In this document: piece after piece, positions 10,346 to 18,706 of the stretch | Layout of the letters: the number at the start of each line of letters is the position of its first letter | Position numbering within the stretch: position 1 is the stretch's first letter | NCBI RefSeq assembly: GCF_003047105.1 | Contig: NZ_CP028473.1 | Location: 1-64,000, forward strand | Origin: Celeribacter baekdonensis | Lineage (GTDB): Bacteria; Pseudomonadota; Alphaproteobacteria; Rhodobacterales; Rhodobacteraceae | Direction of reading: 5' to 3' | Length of the DNA: 64,000 nt | Translations under genes and position numbers: made by a program | Notes under the pieces: model-generated | Databases searched by the model: none | The model's input: only the letters and a program-made list of their open reading frames with translations | Told to the model about the DNA's origin: nothing

Positions 10346-10378
10346 TTTCGCGCGAAAGTTGCGCGAACTATCGCGCAA
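10346..10378. promoter_or_regulatory. Paired palindromes, candidate operator of the transfer operon
   Basis: Two adjacent perfect dyads are seen: TTTCGCGCGAAA at 10346-10357 and TTGCGCGA-N4-TCGCGCAA at 10359-10378. Both carry a CGCGCGAA/TTCGCGCG core, and they sit between the divergent starts at 10337 and 10473. This is the expected place for a repressor controlling both transfer transcripts. The binding protein is not identifiable here. Confidence 0.5.
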
Positions 10379-10472
10379 TTTGTATTTATCTGCAATATGT
10401 CGTATTGACTCCATATGACTTTATGGCCTTAGTGTCGTGAAGTAGAAGGGCTCTCATGGGGAGAGTCCGAAC

Positions 10473-10787
10473 ATGCCGATAGCGCGCAACCAAATTTTGA
10501 TCACCATCGATGGTGTAAAAGACCTTTTTGAGAAGGGCGTTGCATTCCGCTGCCGGTATGAACTCGTGGGGTTCACGGACGATGGCAAGCCGCGCTACCA
10601 GTGCATCTACCTGCGGATCGGCGAGCCGGAAGCCATTCTCGTCTCCACGAGAATTACCCCGCACGGGCCCGAGCCGCGGTATTTCAACATCTGGCCGGGG
10701 CTCTTTAAACATCATCTCGAGTTCGGTGACGGGCGCAATCTGTGCTTTGGCCCTGACTACAGCATCACCCTCGAGGAGTGCGGCTGA
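10473..10787 (+). CDS. Hypothetical protein at the head of the virB operon, 104 aa
   Basis: ATG 10473 is preceded by GGGGAGAG. That ribosome-binding site forms the 3' arm of a small hairpin, CTCTC-ATGGG-GAGAG, at 10451-10465, which could limit translation. The protein has no signal peptide or membrane helix; its middle reads YRCRYELVGFTDDGKPRYQC-like text rich in aromatic and charged residues. I do not recognise the family. Its stop overlaps the start region of the transglycosylase gene, so it is the first gene of the operon. It may be a cytoplasmic regulator or accessory factor, but this is unproven. Confidence 0.6.
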   Translation: MPIARNQILITIDGVKDLFEKGVAFRCRYELVGFTDDGKPRYQCIYLRIGEPEAILVSTRITPHGPEPRYFNIWPGLFKHHLEFGDGRNLCFGPDYSITLEECG

Positions 10788-11424
10788 CGTCATCGCTTTT
10801 GCGCGCGATGGCACTGTTCGGACGTCAGGTTGGACCTTCCACGGCGAAAAACCCGCCTGGGCAGGGCTGAACGACGGCGCTGAACCCGTGGTTTCATTTC
10901 CACCTCAGGAGGCTACACCGACTTCGGGGCGCACAGAGATCCTCAATTTGATCCTGGCCACCGCAGATCGCCACGAGGGCAATCGCGCCCTGCGGCAGGT
11001 TGGTCTGGGCCCGGATGATTGGCAGGTCCTGTTCCGCGCACTGGTCGAAGCTGAAAGCAGCTACAACCCGACCGCCGTAAGCCCCAAGGGCGCCTATGGT
11101 CTCGGCCAACTGATGCCGGATACCGCCCGTGCTCTCAGCGTCGATCCGCGCGATCCCTCCCAGAACCTCGACGGCGCGGCGCGCTATCTCCTCGCTCAAC
11201 TCGCCACGTTCAAGGACATCGACCTTGCGCTCGCGGCCTACAATGCCGGTCCTCACCGCGTGATCCAATACGCGGGCGTCCCACCCTTCTCCGAGACGCG
11301 TGCCTACATTGCGCGCATTCACCGGATACAGTCTCGGCTGGCGGGGACGCCTACGAACAAGCCAAGCTTCCGCCTCGCGACCAGCCTGCCAGAGCGCGCA
11401 CCGGTCCTCATTGATTTTCAGTAA
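10778..11424 (+). CDS. virB1: VirB1-like lytic transglycosylase, probable frameshift in its N-terminus
   Basis: This is a muramidase-type lytic transglycosylase (SLT fold) that would open peptidoglycan for the secretion channel. The catalytic region reads ALVEAESSYNPTAVSPKG, with the expected Glu, then YGLGQLMPDTA and ALAAYNAGPHRV. The frame holding the domain has no good start between 10780 and the GTG at about 10888. GTG 10778, overlapping the upstream stop and preceded by GAGGAG, starts another frame (VRLTSSLLRAMALFG) that would join if the run of five A at 10847-10851 were six. Either a real frameshift, slippage or a sequencing error is possible. The start is therefore uncertain, but the enzyme domain is clear. 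Confidence 0.8.
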
Positions 11425-11439
11425 TTAAAGGAACTTCGC

Positions 11440-11721
11440 ATGCTTCGACATCGCCTCAGCCGCCTTTTGCCCACCGCTACAACCTTGACGATTCTCTCGG
11501 CACCCGCTTTCGCGCAAGACTTGTCGCCGATCCAGACCATGCTGGAAACCGTCGAGGCCGCTCTCACCGGTCCGATCGGGATCGCGGTCGCGACGCTCGC
11601 GGTCATTGGCACCGGCTTCATGTGTATGATGGGAAGGCTCAACTGGGGCTGGTTCGCCTCGGTCATCATCGGGATCGTGCTGATCTTCTCGGCCGGCACC
11701 ATTGTCGACGGCTTCTCGTGA
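11440..11721 (+). CDS. virB2: VirB2/TrbC-type pilin
   Basis: This encodes 93 residues and is the major conjugative pilus subunit by position and form. It has a signal peptide ending in SAPAFA, a short mature N-terminus, and two hydrophobic helices (PIGIAVATLAVIGTGFMCMM and WFASVIIGIVLIFSAGTIV) joined by a short polar loop GRLNWG. This two-helix hairpin is the VirB2/TrbC pattern. It sits between virB1 and virB3 in the usual order. Confidence 0.9.
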   Translation: MLRHRLSRLLPTATTLTILSAPAFAQDLSPIQTMLETVEAALTGPIGIAVATLAVIGTGFMCMMGRLNWGWFASVIIGIVLIFSAGTIVDGFS

Positions 11722-11832
11722 CATTCCGGCAAAATAGCATCCTACGAGCGACCCGAACGCGTTGTGCTGCGCAAACGCTGCCTCGGGTCCCTCTCCGGAC
11801 ACACAATTTCTTCTAAGCCGGAATATCACCCA

Positions 11833-12111
11833 ATGGCAGAACGATCCCCCCTGTTTCTGGGCCTCGCCCGTCCGCCCAAGTATCTGGGTCTCCCTGTCGG
11901 ATACCTCGTGGTGCTGGCGACAGGGGTCGTTCTGCCGTTCATCTGGACCAAGTCCATGGCCTTCTTCCTGATCGGCCTCGTCGCCTATCCGATCCTCTGG
12001 TTCGTCGCCGACCGCGAGCCGCATTTCTTCGAGGTGCTGCGCGTCTCCTATGGATCGGTGCGCCCGACGAAGAACCGGGCCCTGCATGGAGGCGACAGCT
12101 TTGGCGCTTGA
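11833..12111 (+). CDS. virB3: VirB3-like inner-membrane protein
   Basis: This encodes 92 residues from ATG 11833 (MAERSPLFLGLARPPKYLG); upstream in-frame starts give an implausible basic leader. The LGLARPP segment followed by two membrane helices, YLVVLATGVVLPFIW and MAFFLIGLVAYPILWFV, is typical of VirB3/TrbD. VirB3 works with the VirB4 ATPase at the inner membrane. Its 3' end overlaps the start of virB4 by 26 bp, consistent with coupled translation. Confidence 0.88.
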   Translation: MAERSPLFLGLARPPKYLGLPVGYLVVLATGVVLPFIWTKSMAFFLIGLVAYPILWFVADREPHFFEVLRVSYGSVRPTKNRALHGGDSFGA

Positions 12112-14479
12112 TGCAGGCACACTTTCCACTCACGGAACGGCACTCCTTCAGGCTGGCGGCGGGGAGTTCGCGCGGGAGAGCTATCTCGCCGAACACCTGC
12201 CGTATTTTGCTCTCGCCGATGACGATGTCATGGTCCTGCGCGAGGGCGATCTGATGGCGACCCTGCGCCTCGACGGGCTTAACCCGATGACCACTGAGGA
12301 CGCCCGGCTCGATGCGCTCAAACGCGCGGTCGCAGCCATCGTCGCCCAGACCGGTAATGCCTTTGGTTTCTACATCCACCGGATCTCAGTCCCGCAGGAT
12401 CTCGGGATGCGCCCTATCGAGGGAGACAGCTTCGCCGCCGCGATCGACACGCGCTGGCAGGCCCATGTCAAAGACCTGCGCCCCGCCAAACGCCAACTTT
12501 ATCTCAGCGTGATTCGGCGGCCTGACATCTCGGCCCGTATTCCGCTCCTGCGCGCGCTGGCCCGCAGGGCCTGGGTCAAGGACCGCGCGACACGCCTGCA
12601 GGAGCTGAACGAGGTCATGGGCTTTTTCGAGGTGGCGCTTGCGTCGGCCAACCCAGTCAGACTCACGAAGTCCGGTGGTGAATGGCTGGGCTATCTCAAT
12701 ACCCTGAACGCGGGCAGCTTCTCCCCCATCGCCTTCGGGCATAGCGCCCTGCCCCTCTCGCATACCTTGAGCAATTGCCGCGCGACCTTTGATGGCGAAG
12801 TTGTCACCCTGACCGATGCCGTGACCGGTCGGGTCAAATACGGCGCTCTCTTTTCGATGAAGTCCTACCCCGCACTCACCGACGTCACACTCCTCGACGC
12901 GCTCGACCTGCCGCTGGATATCGTGCTGACGAACTCCTTCAGTCCGATCCCGAACAACATCATGGCCGAACGCATCCAGCGCATCATCCGTCAGATGCAT
13001 GCCTCCGACGATGCCGCCGTCTCTCTGCGCGAACAACTGGGCCAGGCCGCCGATGACCAGGAAGCGGGCCGCATCGCCTTTGGCGATCATCACCTCTCCA
13101 TCGCCGTCTACGCCCCGGACCGCGACACGCTCGAACGCGCCGCCGCCCAGATCAAACGCGTTGGCCAAGAGATCATGTCGGTGATCGTGCGCGAGAACAT
13201 GGCGCTTAAAGCCACCTACTTCGCACAATCTCCCGGCAACTTCGGCTACCGCGCCCGCAAGACGCCGATTTCCTCGATCAACTTCGCGGATTTCGCGGCA
13301 CTTCACGGCAGCGTCGAAGGGCGCGGGCCGGATCAGTCGCCTTGGGGTCAGACCATTTCGGCCCTGCCCACGGTCGGCACCTCGGGCTATCGGTTCAATT
13401 TCCACGAGGCGGGCGGCCCCGGCAAGGAACCAACGGTCGGCCATACGCTTGTGCTCGGTCGCACCGGCACGGGCAAGACGCTGACCACCGCTTTCCTCGC
13501 AGCCCAAGCGCAGCGGGTCGGCGCGCGGCTCTTTTTCTTCGACAAGGATCGCGGCCTCGAAATGGCGGTTCGCGCCTTGGGCGGGCGCTACAACGAGATC
13601 CGCGCGGGCGTACCGACAGGGCTGAATCCGCTCGCCACCGAGACAGACGAGCGCGGCCGTGCCTGGCTTTCGGACTGGCTGGCGACACTCCTCACGCGCA
13701 ATGGCACACTCACCGGCGAGCAATCCCGCCATATCCAGAGTGCGGTCGGCCAGAACGCCGATGCGGGCGCGGCGCTGCAGCGCTTTGTCAGTTTCGAGAC
13801 GCTGTTTCAGTCGCTCGATGATGATGGCGAGCTGCAGTCCCGCGTCGCCGAATGGGCGCCGGGTGGACGTTACGGATGGGTTTTCGACGAGTCCGAGCGC
13901 GGCGCGGGCCTCAAGCTCACAGGCGACATCGTCGGGTTTGACATGACCGAGATCCTCGACATGACCACCGAGCGGATGGCGGTGCTCTCCTACATTTTCC
14001 GCCAGATCGAACGCGTGGTCGAAGACCGCCGCCCCACCATCATCGTGCTCGACGAGGCCTGGAAGCTTCTGGACGATCCGTATTTCGGGGCGCGGCTGGA
14101 AAACTGGCTGGTGACGCTGCGCAAGATGAACTGCGTCGTGATCATGATGACGCAGTACCCGAGCCAATTGCGCGACAGCCGCGTCGGCAAGACCATCGTC
14201 GAGACCGTCCCGACCCAGATCCTCTTCCCCAACGATCGCGCCACGATCTCGGACTATGACTTCCTGCGCGTGAACGCCAAGGAGGCCGCCCTTCTGGTCC
14301 AGCCCACCATCGGCCAGCGCATCGCGCTTGTGCGCTCGGCGGGCGACAGTGTCTTCGTCGATGCCGATCTCTCTGCCTTGGGCAACCTCCTCCCCATCCT
14401 TGGCGGCGGCGCCACCGGCGAAGCCCGCGTACGCGCCGATTGGCGCGCCAATCCCGATTTCTGGAGACATGTGATATGA
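12086..14479 (+). CDS. virB4: VirB4/TrbE ATPase of the type IV secretion system
   Basis: This encodes 797 residues from ATG 12086 (MEATALALDAG). The N-terminal CagE/TrbE/VirB domain is followed by the P-loop ATPase: Walker A LGRTGTGKTLT at about residue 455, Walker B IIVLDEAWKLLDD at about 655, and the downstream MMTQYPSQLRDS stretch. It powers pilus biogenesis and substrate transfer at the inner membrane. It is the largest gene of the operon and is intact. The stop overlaps the ATG of the following lipoprotein gene (ATGA). The long open frame on the opposite strand is a high-GC shadow. Confidence 0.95.
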   Translation: MEATALALDAGTLSTHGTALLQAGGGEFARESYLAEHLPYFALADDDVMVLREGDLMATLRLDGLNPMTTEDARLDALKRAVAAIVAQTGNAFGFYIHRISVPQDLGMRPIEGDSFAAAIDTRWQAHVKDLRPAKRQLYLSVIRRPDISARIPLLRALARRAWVKDRATRLQELNEVMGFFEVALASANPVRLTKSGGEWLGYLNTLNAGSFSPIAFGHSALPLSHTLSNCRATFDGEVVTLTDAVTGRVKYGALFSMKSYPALTDVTLLDALDLPLDIVLTNSFSPIPNNIMAERIQRIIRQMHASDDAAVSLREQLGQAADDQEAGRIAFGDHHLSIAVYAPDRDTLERAAAQIKRVGQEIMSVIVRENMALKATYFAQSPGNFGYRARKTPISSINFADFAALHGSVEGRGPDQSPWGQTISALPTVGTSGYRFNFHEAGGPGKEPTVGHTLVLGRTGTGKTLTTAFLAAQAQRVGARLFFFDKDRGLEMAVRALGGRYNEIRAGVPTGLNPLATETDERGRAWLSDWLATLLTRNGTLTGEQSRHIQSAVGQNADAGAALQRFVSFETLFQSLDDDGELQSRVAEWAPGGRYGWVFDESERGAGLKLTGDIVGFDMTEILDMTTERMAVLSYIFRQIERVVEDRRPTIIVLDEAWKLLDDPYFGARLENWLVTLRKMNCVVIMMTQYPSQLRDSRVGKTIVETVPTQILFPNDRATISDYDFLRVNAKEAALLVQPTIGQRIALVRSAGDSVFVDADLSALGNLLPILGGGATGEARVRADWRANPDFWRHVI

Positions 14480-14685
14480 GTCTGAAACCCCTCCTTGCGC
14501 TTTGTGCGGCCGCAAGCCTGCTGGCCGCTTGCGAGAAATACACCGAGAAAACCTCACCCTGCTTTGGTCGCAATGGCAAGCCGCAGGTGACCCGGTCCGC
14601 GCTTTCCTTCTCGATCATGGGCGTACCGGCTCAGGAGACGGCCAAGCCCGACTGTACCTTCGAGCCCCTGCCCCGTCCGGAATGA
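14476..14685 (+). CDS. Small T4SS-associated lipoprotein (VirB7 position analogue)
   Basis: This encodes 69 residues from ATG 14476, overlapping the virB4 stop. The N-terminus MSLKPLLALCAAASLLAAC is a lipoprotein signal with lipobox LAAC. The mature part is short and contains two further cysteines (SPCFGRNG, KPDCTFEP). VirB7 is a small outer-membrane lipoprotein that stabilises VirB9, and this gene could fill that role, though it lies earlier in the order than usual. Function is inferred from size, lipobox and operon position only. Confidence 0.7.
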   Translation: MSLKPLLALCAAASLLAACEKYTEKTSPCFGRNGKPQVTRSALSFSIMGVPAQETAKPDCTFEPLPRPE

Positions 14686-15794
14686 GCCGTGCCGCGATCA
14701 TATCTGCCGGGCTCTGCCTCGGCCTCAGCGCCCTGCCCGCGCTCGCCCAAGGCGTGCCGACGCAGGATAATTCCGCGATTGGCCGCGCTATCGCGCGGGT
14801 AACGGCGCTCGCCGAGGATCTGGGCGTTCAGCAAGACAAGGACCGCACCGAGTCCACGCTTGCGGATGTCCAAGCCGACCAGCTGCGCGTCCTCGAAGAG
14901 ATGACCGCGGCGATCACCGGTCCCGGCTTCGATATCCGCGCGCTCGAGGGCAATGCGAATTTCGGGGTGGCGGCGGTCTATCCCAATACCGATCCCAGCC
15001 CGATGAACAGCCGCCTTTTCGGAGAGGGCCGGGAGACGGTCGAGATGATGATCGTCGAGGTCGCGGGCGAGTTCGCAGGCGCCCCGGGTGTGACCCGGGC
15101 CGGTCTCTCGGCCACCCAGTGGCGCTGCCTCTTCCAGGCGCTGATCAAGCAGGAGAGCCGCTTCAACGTCACAGCACAAAGCCCCGTTGGCGCCTATGGG
15201 CTGACCCAACTCATGCCCGGAACCGCCGCCGACCTCGGCGTCGACCGTTATGATGTGAAAGACAACCTCCGCGGCGGCGCGCGTTACATCACCACCCAGC
15301 TCAATCGCTTCGGCAACATCCCTCATGCGCTTGCGGCCTATAACGCAGGCCCGGGCCGGGTGATCGAATATGGCGGCGTTCCGCCCTTTGCCGAGACCCA
15401 AGGCTACGTCCGCAATATCTCGAAATTCTACAACGAATACCTGGCTGTCGTGGGCGGTGCCGACGCGCTCGGCACACTCTCTCCCTCGGATTTTGCGCTC
15501 GCCGAATATGCCAGCATCTCCGAGGCGGGCGTCTATTACGCCGCCGACAGCTCGGCCACCACCGAACAGGTGATCAACCGCTTGCGTGCCATCATCCTGC
15601 AGATCGACGCGCAACCCAATGCCAAAGCGGCCTGGGAGCTCAACACCTATGCCAAAGCCGAGATCGGTCGCATCCTCAACCTTCGCGTCCGGCTGATGGC
15701 GGCAAACCAGCAGCGCGAGGCGGCTTACGCGCAGCACCTCGTCGCCGACCGGCTGGCCGAGCGCGACTTCATGCAGATGGGAGTTCCCGAATGA
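14682..15794 (+). CDS. VirB5-like protein with an inserted lytic transglycosylase domain
   Basis: This encodes 370 residues from ATG 14682, with signal peptide MSRAAIISAGLCLGLSALPA and cleavage after LAQ. Residues 24-50 (QGVPTQDNSAIG, TALAEDLGVQ) match the start of the VirB5 protein encoded next (QGVPTFDGSQLG, MAEDLNVQ). Residues about 145-255 are an SLT transglycosylase domain with catalytic Glu158 in LIKQESRFN, then GAYGLTQLMPGTA and ALAAYNAGPGRV. Residues about 293-345 again resemble the VirB5 C-terminus (KAAWELNTYAKAEIGRIL against KAAVDLNTRVTAELGIIL). The layout suggests an SLT domain placed within a VirB5-like frame, giving a periplasmic pilus-tip or channel protein that can cut peptidoglycan. 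It is the second transglycosylase in this operon. Confidence 0.85.
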   Translation: MSRAAIISAGLCLGLSALPALAQGVPTQDNSAIGRAIARVTALAEDLGVQQDKDRTESTLADVQADQLRVLEEMTAAITGPGFDIRALEGNANFGVAAVYPNTDPSPMNSRLFGEGRETVEMMIVEVAGEFAGAPGVTRAGLSATQWRCLFQALIKQESRFNVTAQSPVGAYGLTQLMPGTAADLGVDRYDVKDNLRGGARYITTQLNRFGNIPHALAAYNAGPGRVIEYGGVPPFAETQGYVRNISKFYNEYLAVVGGADALGTLSPSDFALAEYASISEAGVYYAADSSATTEQVINRLRAIILQIDAQPNAKAAWELNTYAKAEIGRILNLRVRLMAANQQREAAYAQHLVADRLAERDFMQMGVPE

Positions 15795-16558
15795 GACATT
15801 TTCTCCTGACCGTGGCCGCAGTCACCACACTCGGGTTTGCCTCGCCCGCAGCGGCGCAGGGCGTGCCGACCTTTGATGGATCACAGCTTGGTCAGCTCGT
15901 GGCACAGCTCGAGCACATGGCCGAGGACCTGAACGTCCAGATGCAGCAGCTCGCCACCATGCGGCTGGAACTAGAAACCCAGTTGTCGCAACTGACGAAC
16001 CTCGAGGCGCAATTGACTTCACTGATTGAGGGCAGCGGGCTCGGAGAACTCTTCGCCACTGTCGAAGAATTCCGCGCGCTGCGTGGCAAGCTGGTGGCCC
16101 CCCTCAATACCGCGCAGTCACTGGCCAGCGGCGATTTCCTGAGCGGGTTCAATCCAGGCGCAGAACTCTCGGCCTCGGTCGAACGGGTTCTGTCGGGCAG
16201 CGGCTTCACCTCGGGACGACTGAGCACGCTCTCGGGCTCCGATCAGCCTGCCGACAACCGCATCGCCACCTCGGCCGGGGCAAGCGCCATGCTCTCCGTC
16301 GCAGCCGAGGCGAGCCACGAAGAGGCAGGGCAAAGCCTCGAACGGCTCGAGACCATGGTCGGGCTCATCGACGATCAGGACGGGCTGAAGGCCGCCGTCG
16401 ATCTCAACACCCGCGTCACCGCCGAGCTCGGCATCATTCTAACCCAGATCTGGCGCCTCGAAGCAGCCCAAGGCGTCAGTGCCGGCCAGCTTGGCGTCGT
16501 CGATGCCGCGACCCTCGCGGACGAGCGCAAATTCCGCTCAATGGCGGTGGATCCATGA
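15791..16558 (+). CDS. virB5: VirB5-like T4SS protein
   Basis: This encodes 255 residues, with ATG 15791 overlapping the previous stop (ATGA). The signal peptide ends ASPAAAQ. The mature protein is largely helical and coiled-coil-prone (MAEDLNVQMQQLATMRLELE, TNLEAQLTSLIEGSG), as in VirB5/TrbJ pilus-tip proteins. The C-terminal helices (DLNTRVTAELGIILTQIW) are shared with the upstream chimera. VirB5 helps pilus assembly and contact with the recipient cell. Its stop overlaps the start of the next gene. Confidence 0.8.
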   Translation: MRHFLLTVAAVTTLGFASPAAAQGVPTFDGSQLGQLVAQLEHMAEDLNVQMQQLATMRLELETQLSQLTNLEAQLTSLIEGSGLGELFATVEEFRALRGKLVAPLNTAQSLASGDFLSGFNPGAELSASVERVLSGSGFTSGRLSTLSGSDQPADNRIATSAGASAMLSVAAEASHEEAGQSLERLETMVGLIDDQDGLKAAVDLNTRVTAELGIILTQIWRLEAAQGVSAGQLGVVDAATLADERKFRSMAVDP

Positions 16559-16989
16559 GGACCTCCAAGCTTACCCCGAGCCGCTTCACCCTGAAGGAAG
16601 CCGGACTTCTGAGCCTTTCGCTTGCCCTGCCGCTCGGCCTCCTTGTCTTGCCTGACGCGGCATCAGGTCAGGATCGGCCCTTCACCTCGATGGAGATCGC
16701 ACGGGATGAAGAGGATGCGTGCCGCGTCCCCAAACCCCCGGTGGATCTCGCCGAGACCGCTTACCTGCGGAACGGCTACCGCGCGATCCTGCGCATCCTT
16801 GTTGCTGAAGAAGCCCTCGCCTCGGAAACCTGCACCTGCCTGCTGGGCGACTTCACCTGGGATCAGGCGCTCACCGCCCTGCCCCGGTTCCAGACCTCGG
16901 ACAACCCACGCCTGCCATTCAAGGTGCTCGATCTCTACGCGCAGGCCGACGCGCTCGAGGCGCAAGTTGTGGAGGCCTGTGCGGAGTAG
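16555..16989 (+). CDS. Exported hypothetical protein of the T4SS operon, 144 aa
   Basis: ATG 16555 overlaps the virB5 stop. The N-terminus has a hydrophobic stretch (LLSLSLALPLGLLVLP) ending around DAASGQ, so it is probably periplasmic. The mature part has a cysteine group (EDACRVPK, ETCTCLLGDFTW) and a C-terminal VVEACAE. I do not recognise the family. It lies between virB5 and virB6 with no gaps, so it is likely part of the machine or an assembly factor specific to this T4SS group. Confidence 0.7.
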   Translation: MRTSKLTPSRFTLKEAGLLSLSLALPLGLLVLPDAASGQDRPFTSMEIARDEEDACRVPKPPVDLAETAYLRNGYRAILRILVAEEALASETCTCLLGDFTWDQALTALPRFQTSDNPRLPFKVLDLYAQADALEAQVVEACAE

Positions 16990-18003
16990 ATGGGGGTCAT
17001 TCGCGACATCCTGAGCCAGGTCGACGCCGCGGTGGATACCGTGGCGCAGGACGGGTTTGTCTCTTCGGCAGGTGCTGTCGGCGATGTGATCTCCGCCGGG
17101 GCCGCGCTCCTTGTCGTGCTCCTCGGGATCAACGCGGTGATGCAACTCCGCCCCCTGCCCTTCGGCACCGGCTTTGCCTTTGGAATGAAAGTCGCGCTCG
17201 TGGGCATATTCGCGCAGAGCTGGGACAATTTCAGCGTCATCTATGACATCGTTACGCGCGTGCCCGACTCCGTTGGAGCCTCGATCCTGGCGCTTACCGG
17301 CTCGGGCGACGAGGCCGGGGTCTATGAGAGCCTCGACAACATGGTCGCCCGCATCACCGCCTATGGCGACACGATTGGGGATCGCGCGGGCTGGGTCTTT
17401 GGCGCGGTCCTGGGCGCGATCTTCTTCGTCCTCTCCGCCGTCTTCGCCGCCGTCACCGCCGGGATCATCGCTTTCGCCCGCATCGTCTTCGCGCTTATGA
17501 TTGTCATCGCCCCCTTCATGATCGTGACCTCGCTCTTCAAGCCGACCCAGTCCCTCTTCGAGGCCTGGACCCGCGCCACCATCGGCTATGCGCTCATGCC
17601 CGTCGCCGCAGCCGGGGCCGCGGGCATCATCGTCGCCATCGCAGAAGCCATCGGCGACGCCTCAGCCGATCCGGGCGATGTCGAGACCGTCAGCCTCATC
17701 CTGCCCTTCCTCGTCATCCTGATCCTTAGCGCCGGGATCATGGCCTCGGTGCCCTACATCGCCTCCAACCTCACCGGGGTCGTCGGCATTGCCTCGAATG
17801 CCGTAGGCCTGACCGGCCTCGCGCGGCAAGGTTTCGTGAACACGCGGGAGTACGGCACTGGCGCGACCTCGCGCCTCGTCACTGGCAAATCCCCGCATGA
17901 GCTGAACCAGATGGCCAATGCGGGCGTGGTGAAGACCGGCGAGATGATCCGGCAAAGCCCCGGCGCGCTTCTCTCCGCCGCCAAGGCCTTCCGCAAACCC
18001 TGA
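16990..18003 (+). CDS. virB6: VirB6/TrbL inner-membrane channel protein
   Basis: This encodes 337 residues, and ATG 16990 follows the previous stop directly. It has at least six membrane helices, including ISAGAALLVVLLGINAVM, VFGAVLGAIFFVLSAVFA, ARIVFALMIVIAPFMIV and VSLILPFLVILILSAGIM, with the IVIAPFMIVTSLF segment common in VirB6/TrbL. VirB6 forms part of the inner-membrane path for DNA. The last 60 residues are polar and probably cytoplasmic. The call rests on topology, size and operon order. Confidence 0.88.
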   Translation: MGVIRDILSQVDAAVDTVAQDGFVSSAGAVGDVISAGAALLVVLLGINAVMQLRPLPFGTGFAFGMKVALVGIFAQSWDNFSVIYDIVTRVPDSVGASILALTGSGDEAGVYESLDNMVARITAYGDTIGDRAGWVFGAVLGAIFFVLSAVFAAVTAGIIAFARIVFALMIVIAPFMIVTSLFKPTQSLFEAWTRATIGYALMPVAAAGAAGIIVAIAEAIGDASADPGDVETVSLILPFLVILILSAGIMASVPYIASNLTGVVGIASNAVGLTGLARQGFVNTREYGTGATSRLVTGKSPHELNQMANAGVVKTGEMIRQSPGALLSAAKAFRKP

Positions 18004-18020
18004 TGTGAAAGACGATTGAC

Positions 18021-18701
18021 TTGAAGAAGACGGTACCTAGTTCCTCCGCGCCTGACCGCGACGCTTTCGAGGCGGATTTCATCTACGGGCCAAGACGGCG
18101 TGAGCGTTTCGCCTGGTTCGTTGCGGCGGCCGGCGTGCTGGTCGGCGTGGCCGGCATGGTCGCGGGCGCGAGCCTCTTTCCAATCAAATCGACCGAGACC
18201 TTCGTGGTCGTGGTCGATAAGGAGACCGGCGAGATGGACCGGGTAGCCGCCGTACAGGCCCTGACGCTATCCGAGAGCGACGCCATCATCCAGGCCAATC
18301 TTGTCGCCTACGTCGATGATCGAGAGACCTATGACCTGACCGATGGCGAGCAACGGATCAACTCGGTCCTCGACCGTTCCGATGGCGATGCCGCCCGAAC
18401 GCTGCGCGATCTCTGGTCCTCCACCAACGAAGACTACCCGATCACCGTCTATGGCCGCGACGCCAAGATCGAGGTGGTGATCAAGTCGGTGAACCAGATC
18501 GAGCGCGGCGTGGCCCAGGTCCGCTTCACCCGCACGCTGCGCCGGCCGCGCGACACCCGCACCGTGACCCGGTCTTACGTCGCCACGCTCAGTTACGACT
18601 TCCAACCCGAAACCCGCCAGCGCCTTCAGGATGTCTGGGCCAACCCCTTGGGCTTCGTGGTGACCTCCTACCGCGTCGACGCCGAGACCCTGGAGAACTG
18701 A
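18021..18701 (+). CDS. virB8: VirB8-like T4SS core protein
   Basis: This encodes 226 residues and appears to start at TTG 18021 (MKKTVPSSSAPDRDAFEADF); no ATG or GTG in frame fits upstream. A short cytoplasmic tail with RRRERFAWFVAAAGVL leads into one membrane helix (residues about 32-52). The periplasmic NTF2-like domain then follows, with VQALTLSESDAIIQANLVAYV and a C-terminal NPLGFVVTSYRVDAE, a common VirB8 ending. VirB8 bridges the inner-membrane parts to the core complex. Confidence 0.9.
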   Translation: MKKTVPSSSAPDRDAFEADFIYGPRRRERFAWFVAAAGVLVGVAGMVAGASLFPIKSTETFVVVVDKETGEMDRVAAVQALTLSESDAIIQANLVAYVDDRETYDLTDGEQRINSVLDRSDGDAARTLRDLWSSTNEDYPITVYGRDAKIEVVIKSVNQIERGVAQVRFTRTLRRPRDTRTVTRSYVATLSYDFQPETRQRLQDVWANPLGFVVTSYRVDAETLEN

Positions 18702-18706
18702 CCCCC

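Noticed and set aside
12386..14557. A 723-codon minus-strand open frame
   Set aside because: It mirrors virB4, whose Walker motifs and family text are unmistakable on the plus strand.
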